Part shown: in pieces, positions 52,442-58,268 of the stretch
How positions within the stretch are numbered: the first letter of the stretch is position 1
Layout: each line of letters starts with the position of its first letter
Assembly: GCA_044359525.1 (NCBI GenBank)
Contig: JBIKLY010000009.1
Coordinates: 1 to 58,268 of the forward strand
Direction of reading: 5' to 3'
Length of the DNA stretch: 58,268 bases
From: CAJBIL01 sp044359525
GTDB lineage: Bacteria; Pseudomonadota; Gammaproteobacteria; Burkholderiales; Rhodocyclaceae
The notes under the pieces: model-generated
What the model saw: the letters and a program-made list of their open reading frames with translations, nothing else
What the model was told of the DNA's origin: nothing
Databases searched by the model: none
Position numbers and translations under genes: made by a program

Positions 52442-52466
<25 letters not shown>
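52368..52466. repeat. Right direct repeat of the accessory island
   Basis: Second copy of the junction at 47580-47678. Bases 52425-52466 are identical to 47637-47678. It includes the true 3' end of ptsI on the minus strand and an orphan methyltransferase end on the plus strand. Confidence 0.93.
52369..52447 (+). pseudogene. Orphan 3' end of the MidA-like methyltransferase gene
   Basis: The frame reads KVMALGKGITEPLVGFVNSD then RSETL and TGA, homologous to the C-terminus of the complete gene ending at 47659, with several amino-acid changes. Nothing upstream of about 52366 belongs to that gene. Its stop overlaps the ptsI stop on the other strand, the likely ancestral arrangement. Confidence 0.9.
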
Positions 52467-54208
<1,742 letters not shown>

Positions 54209-54215
54209 GGGGCGC

Positions 54216-54485
54216 TCACTCGCCCTCGCCGAACTTGTCGGCGATCAATTTGAGAATGGCCTCAAGTGCGACCAGTTCGTCCTCACCCTCGGTTTCGATA
54301 ACGACCTGCGAACCCTTGCCGGCAGCTAGCATCATGACGCCCATGATGCTCTTGGCGTTGATACGGCGCGGCCCCTTTTCCATCCACACTTCGGATTTAA
54401 AACTGCCGGCCAGTTGCGTAATTTTCGCCGAAGCCCGCGCATGGAGGCCCAGTTTGTTGGTGATTTCAGTTTCGGCGCGTGCCAT
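54216..54485 (-). CDS. ptsH: Phosphocarrier protein HPr
   Basis: An 89-residue protein. His15 in KLGLHARAS takes phosphate from EI; Ser46 in NAKSIMGVMML is the site for HPr kinase, encoded at 35603. Both are intact, so both types of regulation are possible. It lies between EIIA-Man (29 bases) and ptsI (7 bases). Confidence 0.97.
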   Translation of the reverse strand: MARAETEITNKLGLHARASAKITQLAGSFKSEVWMEKGPRRINAKSIMGVMMLAAGKGSQVVIETEGEDELVALEAILKLIADKFGEGE

Positions 54486-54514
54486 CAGGAATCCTTGTTG
54501 GTTTGTCCGGCAGG

Positions 54515-54895
54515 CTACATGTTCATCGCACCATCGCGTGCACCGCTGATGGCTTTTTGCATCATGACTTCCATTCCCTTGTCGCGATAGGTCAGCGCTC
54601 GCAACAGCATCGGCAGGCTCAAGCCGGCGATTCCCTCAATGCGCCCTGAATCGAGCAGTTTCAGTGTCAGGTTGGCGGGGGTCGCGCCGAAAATATCGGT
54701 CATCACCAGCACACCATTGCCACCATCGACTTCGTTCAGCAGTAGCCGGGCGAGCGGCAGGACATCAAGCGGATCGTCCTGTGCCGCGACGCCGAGTTGT
54801 GCGATCAGCGGCGGGCGCTTGTTGAGAACGTGGCAAACGTTCTGAATCAGGCTTTCGCCGAACGTGCCATGGGTTATCAGTAAAATGCCGATCAT
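54515..54895 (-). CDS. PTS EIIA component, mannose type
   Basis: A 126-residue EIIA-Man domain. ILLITHGTFGESL holds the phosphorylated His9; VMTDIFGATPANL is the second family block. There is no IIB/IIC/IID partner nearby, so it should be regulatory, as in other betaproteobacteria with this three-gene arrangement. Start 54895 is the standard one; the frame continues upstream without sense. Confidence 0.93.
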   Translation of the reverse strand: MIGILLITHGTFGESLIQNVCHVLNKRPPLIAQLGVAAQDDPLDVLPLARLLLNEVDGGNGVLVMTDIFGATPANLTLKLLDSGRIEGIAGLSLPMLLRALTYRDKGMEVMMQKAISGARDGAMNM

Positions 54896-55078
54896 CGTGA
54901 TGTCTGATTGCTGCAGAAGGTTACGAGCACTTATTCTAAGGGATTCTGGCCTGTTCAGACGATGCGCTTGATAAGTCGCCATCCCGCCCGCTTGGCGAAA
55001 ATGGTCATTTACCTGCATCGCGTGCAGTATCCTATGCACGCAAGCTTCACCAACGCCCGCCTTGACGAAATTTTGCCC

Positions 55079-55504
55079 ATGAACAGACCGCCGCATTTCC
55101 AGAGAGCCCTACGGCAAGCGCTTCTCCTGTCGCTCACCTTCCTTTCGGCCGGCGTTGCGCAGGCTGAATGGATGCCGCTTGGCAGAAATGAAAGTTTTCG
55201 TATTTTTCTGGATCAGAAGCTCATCGAGAAAAGCGATGGTTTCGTACAGGCATGGCAACTCATGGATTTTACGGTGGGTCAGTGGATGGATGCGCGGACC
55301 GTCGTTGGATCAATCAAGAGTCTGGTCGAGTATGACTGTCGTCAGCCGCGTTCCCGGACGCTTGCCAGCGAGGCCTATTCCGAGCAGATGGGCGCGGGCC
55401 GCAAGGTGGCCAATGAACAATTGCCCGACCCGCAATGGGAGGACATTGCACCCGGCAGCACCGCTGAAAAGATACGGATTATCGCCTGCGATAAAAGGCG
55501 GTAG
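55079..55504 (+). CDS. Secreted protein, surface-adhesin E family-like
   Basis: A 141-residue exported protein with a signal peptide ending GVAQAEW. The mature part begins WMPLGRNESFRIFLDQKLIE and contains SIKSLVEYDCRQPRSR and a C-terminal IRIIACDK, the pattern of the small adhesin-E-like domain with a cysteine pair. Such proteins are common in betaproteobacteria and mostly of unknown role. It is alone between the PTS genes and the convergent apbE. Confidence 0.75.
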   Translation: MNRPPHFQRALRQALLLSLTFLSAGVAQAEWMPLGRNESFRIFLDQKLIEKSDGFVQAWQLMDFTVGQWMDARTVVGSIKSLVEYDCRQPRSRTLASEAYSEQMGAGRKVANEQLPDPQWEDIAPGSTAEKIRIIACDKRR

Positions 55505-55520
55505 TTTTCCCGCAAGGCGC

Positions 55521-56669
55521 TCAGGGGAGTAGTTCCAATGCCTTGGGCGGGCCGCCAACATACTCAAGGCGACGTTGCAGCGCAGCGCTGACCTGAACGC
55601 GCCCCTCGGCGTCGACGCGCAATACCTGATCGACCGCCAGCGCCTGCGCCAGACGCGGCCATTCGGCGCCGGCGATGAACAGGGGTTTGGACGCTGCATC
55701 CGAGAGCGTGCCGGCCGCCGGGCGCGGCGTGATGAGCACGGTGAGCGATTGCGTATGTGTTACCGGTGCAGCGCTGCGTGGGTCAAGCAGGTGGCAGTAG
55801 CGCTTGCCGTCGAGCTCGAAATAGCGCTGATAGTCGCCTGAGGTGCCAATCGCCTCACCATCATCGAGGGCGACAGTCGCCAGCGGCCCCGGTTGGCGGG
55901 GGTGCTGGATGCCGATACGCCAGCGCTCACCGTTTTTTGTGCCGAGCGCCATGACGTTGCCGCCGATGTTGATCAGCGCATTACTGACGCCCTGCTCGCG
56001 CAAAATGACCGCTGCCCGATCCAGCGCAACGCCTTTCAGATAGCCGCCAAAGTCGAGCGCCAGTGCGCGGTTTTGACTGCTGGCACGCAAGCCTTCAAGT
56101 TGCAGACCGGCAACGCCGGGGCGGTCTGCACGCCATGCGGCGAGCGCGGCGGGGTCAGGTAACGCGGCCTTGAATTCGTCGGAATGGAAACCCCACAGTC
56201 TGATCAGGCCACCGATGCCGGGATCAAAGAGACCTTCGCCGGTTGCCGCAATGCTTCGTGCATCGGTGATCAGGGCAGCCATCTCGGGTGTTGCGTCATG
56301 CGTCCTGCCGGCAGCAAAAGCTTCATTCAGTGCGCTCAGTTCGGACGGCTTCCAGGCGTGATAGGTGCGGTGCAGGCGGTCGAACTCGCGCAGCACGGCA
56401 GCAGCGGCGGGGCGCGCCTTGGCCTCGTCGAGACCGGCAATCAACACTTCGACACGGGTGCCAAAAACAAAGGACTCCTGCTTGTGCAGCGGGGCTTTGG
56501 CGCAGGCGGTTAACGCGAGTAACGCTGACGAAAACAAAATCCAACGCAGAGGCGCAGAGGCGCAGAGGAAATGCAGAGAAAACCAAAAGAAATTCAGGGT
56601 TCCTCTGCGTTTCCTCTGCGTTTCCTCTGCGCCTCTGCGGTAGGTTTTTACGCTTGTCAGCCCGTGCAT
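55521..56669 (-). CDS. apbE: FAD:protein FMN transferase lipoprotein (ApbE)
   Basis: A 382-residue frame. ApbE attaches FMN to Thr of target proteins in the periplasm. SALLALTAC (48-56) is a lipobox; mature motifs are FGTRVEVLIAGLD, FDPGIGGLIRLWGFH, ALDFGGYLKGVALDRA, ALINIGGNVMALG and TSGDYQRYFE. Oddity: the ATG at 56669 overlaps the gshB stop and codons 10-43 are the hairpin repeat (56543-56641) read in frame, giving YRRGAEETQRKRR followed by a hydrophobic stretch. No ATG or GTG lies between the repeat and the lipobox, so either the repeat supplies the signal peptide or a rare CTG/TTG start is used. Confidence 0.88.
   Translation of the reverse strand: MHGLTSVKTYRRGAEETQRKRRGTLNFFWFSLHFLCASAPLRWILFSSALLALTACAKAPLHKQESFVFGTRVEVLIAGLDEAKARPAAAAVLREFDRLHRTYHAWKPSELSALNEAFAAGRTHDATPEMAALITDARSIAATGEGLFDPGIGGLIRLWGFHSDEFKAALPDPAALAAWRADRPGVAGLQLEGLRASSQNRALALDFGGYLKGVALDRAAVILREQGVSNALINIGGNVMALGTKNGERWRIGIQHPRQPGPLATVALDDGEAIGTSGDYQRYFELDGKRYCHLLDPRSAAPVTHTQSLTVLITPRPAAGTLSDAASKPLFIAGAEWPRLAQALAVDQVLRVDAEGRVQVSAALQRRLEYVGGPPKALELLP
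56543..56641. repeat. Long hairpin repeat, GCAGAGGC family, copy 4, inside apbE
   Basis: AACGCAGAGGCGCAGAGG at the left and its complement ending CCTCTGCGGT at the right, with triplicated TTCCTCTGCG units; the right border TAGGTTTTTA resembles that of copy 2. It lies within the 5' end of apbE and is read in frame. Confidence 0.9.
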
Positions 56670-57604
56670 TCCCGCTCCAGCGCCGCGACAAACATCGCGG
56701 CGACGTCGAAGCCCGTTTGTTCTTCAATCTCGACCATGCACGTCGGGCTGGTGACGTTGATTTCGGTCAGCCAGTCGCCGATCACGTCGATGCCGACCAG
56801 CAGCAGGCCGCGTGCGGCGAGCACCGGCGCGAGTGCGCCGGCGATTTCGCGGTCGCGCGCAGTCAGTTCACGCGCCACGCCGCTGCCGCCGGCGGCCAGG
56901 TTGCCGCGTGTTTCGCCGGCCTTCGGGATGCGCGCCAGGCAATAAGGCACGACGTCGCCGCCGACGATCAGGATGCGCTTGTCGCCATCGACAATCTCGG
57001 GAATGTAGCGCTGCGCCATGATCGTTCGCGCGCCATCGTGGGTGAGGGTTTCGACAATCACGTTGCGGTTCGCATCGTCGTGGCGGACGCGGAAGATCTG
57101 GCTGCCGCCCATGCCGTCGAGCGGCTTCAGGATGGCATCGCGCTGCGTATCTACAAAAGCATGGAGGCGCGCCGCCTCGCGCGATACCAGCGTCGGCACG
57201 GCGAACTGCGCAAACTCGGCAACGGCCAGCTTCTCCGAGTGGTCGCGCAGGGCACGCGGCCGGTTGAAGACGCGCGCGCCTTCCGCTTCGGCGCGTTCGA
57301 GCAGCCAGGTGGTGGTCACATACTCGATGTCGAAGGGCGGGTCCTTGCGCATCACCACGCCGGCGAAATCGCGCAGCGGCACAACGCGTCGCTCAATCTC
57401 GGCAAACCACTGCGCATCGTCGCCAAGCATCTCCAGATGCACCGCCTCGGCACAAACACCATGCAGCGCGGACCAGTGGATCGCCGGCTGTTCAATCGCC
57501 CACACGGCGTGCCCAGACGCCTGCGCCGCACGCATCATGGCAATGCTGGAGTCTTTGTAAGCCTTCAGCGAAGCTAGCGGGTCGAGTACGAAAGCAAAAC
57601 GCAT
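56657..57604 (-). CDS. gshB: Glutathione synthetase
   Basis: A 315-residue ATP-grasp enzyme that adds glycine to gamma-glutamylcysteine. MRFAFVLDPLASLKAYKDSS is the standard start at 57604; MRKDPPFDIEYV, DAILKPLDGMGGSQIFRV and GIDVIGDWLTEINVTSPT are the family blocks. It lies four bases after gshA, and its end overlaps the first codons of apbE. Confidence 0.96.
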   Translation of the reverse strand: MRFAFVLDPLASLKAYKDSSIAMMRAAQASGHAVWAIEQPAIHWSALHGVCAEAVHLEMLGDDAQWFAEIERRVVPLRDFAGVVMRKDPPFDIEYVTTTWLLERAEAEGARVFNRPRALRDHSEKLAVAEFAQFAVPTLVSREAARLHAFVDTQRDAILKPLDGMGGSQIFRVRHDDANRNVIVETLTHDGARTIMAQRYIPEIVDGDKRILIVGGDVVPYCLARIPKAGETRGNLAAGGSGVARELTARDREIAGALAPVLAARGLLLVGIDVIGDWLTEINVTSPTCMVEIEEQTGFDVAAMFVAALERECTG

Positions 57605-57608
57605 GAAT

Positions 57609-58268
57609 CTATGCCTCCACCGGTGCCGTACGCTCAAGCTCAAGCGAAGCGGCAAGTTGTTCCAGCCGGGCGATCACGCCATAGGCGTAAAACCGGTTCG
57701 GCGGTGCATCGGGATTCTGGCACTGGTCGGGTAGCGAGCAGCTTGTTTCGAAAGCCAGCGGCTCGAAGTGCATGCCCGGCGCGTTGAGGTTCTCGTCCTT
57801 GGCGCGGCCGGTATGCACGCGGTAAAAACCGCCGACCACGTAGCGATCGATCATATACACCACCGGTTCGGCAACGCCCTCACCGACCTGCTCGTGCGTA
57901 TGCACGCCCTCCTGAATGATCACCTGCGAGACGGCCAGACCTTCCTTGATCACCGACATCTTGTTGCGCTGCTTGCGGTTCAGCCCGGTTACCTCAGACG
58001 CGTCCTTGACGGTCATGATGCCCATGCCGTAGGTGCCAGCGTCGGCCTTGACCACCACGTAGGGCGTCTCGTCGATGCCGTATTCCTTGTACTTCTCGCG
58101 GATCAGGCCGAGTACCGCGTCAACATTGGCCGCCAGGCATTCCTCGCCCTGCCGCTCGTGAAAGTTGATGCTGTCGCACACAGAGAAATAGGGATTGATC
58201 TGCCACGGGTCGATGCCGACCAGTTTGGCAAAGTCGCCGGCCACTTCGTCGTAGGCAGCAAAGTGATT
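57609..58268 (-). CDS. gshA: Glutamate-cysteine ligase, proteobacterial type (partial, 3' part)
   Basis: The gene runs off the right edge; about 219 C-terminal residues are seen. VVVKADAGTYGMGIMTVKD, QVIIQEGVHTHEQV and YMIDRYVVGGFYRVHT resemble the ATP-grasp-like GshA type found in several beta/gammaproteobacteria, not the E. coli type. It makes gamma-glutamylcysteine and is followed at once by gshB, forming a glutathione operon. Confidence 0.92.
   Translation of the reverse strand, partial: NHFAAYDEVAGDFAKLVGIDPWQINPYFSVCDSINFHERQGEECLAANVDAVLGLIREKYKEYGIDETPYVVVKADAGTYGMGIMTVKDASEVTGLNRKQRNKMSVIKEGLAVSQVIIQEGVHTHEQVGEGVAEPVVYMIDRYVVGGFYRVHTGRAKDENLNAPGMHFEPLAFETSCSLPDQCQNPDAPPNRFYAYGVIARLEQLAASLELERTAPVEA

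Overview
The window looks like a chromosomal segment of a betaproteobacterium, most likely of the Rhodocyclales group (inference). The evidence is an ahcY-metF operon behind an S-adenosylhomocysteine riboswitch, a ribBA with a degenerate RibA half, the order lptB-rpoN-hpf-ptsN-hprK, an incomplete phosphotransferase system (EIIA-Man, HPr, EI), a proteobacterial-type gshA next to gshB, and high GC with dense, overlapping operons. No rRNA, tRNA or CRISPR array was seen.

Layout. 1-1691: a photolyase-like remnant and an unexpected homologue of the Bacillus spore-coat transglutaminase. 1771-8392 (minus strand): the methyl cycle (metF, a holin-like membrane protein, ahcY with SAH riboswitch; metK with a leader attenuator), flanking an HPP/CBS membrane protein and an HD-GYP protein. 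8604-13627 (plus): a late acyltransferase and four core-LPS genes, waaG, waaP and two further kinases, all overlapping by a few bases. 13815-18268 (minus): msbA and plsB. 17953-21141: a scrambled accessory patch with three toxin-antitoxin modules (vapBC, hicAB, higBA), a toxin fragment, and a 549-bp duplication of the plsB/higA junction. 21472-25707: a duplicated 3' end of an EF-G-like gene around a small secreted protein, the EF-G-like gene itself, and a diguanylate cyclase. 26025-36547 (plus): a housekeeping run with riboflavin synthesis (ribE, ribBA, ribH), nusB, thiL, pgpA, pncC, SOS-controlled recA-recX, lptB, rpoN, hpf, ptsN, hprK. 36593-41989: a PsiF-like protein, two secreted CsgG/LpoB-like proteins, a membrane Ser/Thr kinase whose periplasmic part looks related, and a convergent FHA-adenylate cyclase. 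42022-47659: aminotransferase, ttcA, pteridine reductase, two unknown genes, a MidA/NDUFAF7-like methyltransferase. 47679-52367: an accessory island flanked by about 99-bp direct repeats made from the 3' ends of the methyltransferase and ptsI; it holds a divergent pair (membrane zinc-ribbon protein and CoiA-like nuclease) and an HEPN/MNT module. 52442-58268: ptsI, ptsH, EIIA-Man, a secreted adhesin-E-like protein, apbE, gshB and a partial gshA.

How parts fit together. metF, ahcY and metK form the activated methyl cycle, with both ahcY and metK preceded by likely RNA control elements. EI, HPr and EIIA-Man in one block and EIIA-Ntr (ptsN) and HPr kinase in another suggest a regulatory rather than a sugar-transporting PTS. 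The LPS acyltransferase, core kinases and MsbA belong to one envelope pathway, with lptB elsewhere in the window.

Notable structure. A family of long imperfect hairpins built from a GCAGAGGC-type unit sits at 13692, 25775, 44993 and 56543 with a relative at 28804; one copy supplies in frame the N-terminus of the ApbE lipoprotein. The best candidates for undescribed biology are the kinase/CsgG-like envelope locus (37079-41989) and the direct-repeat-flanked island (47679-52367). All family assignments are by eye and from memory of the families; no search was run.
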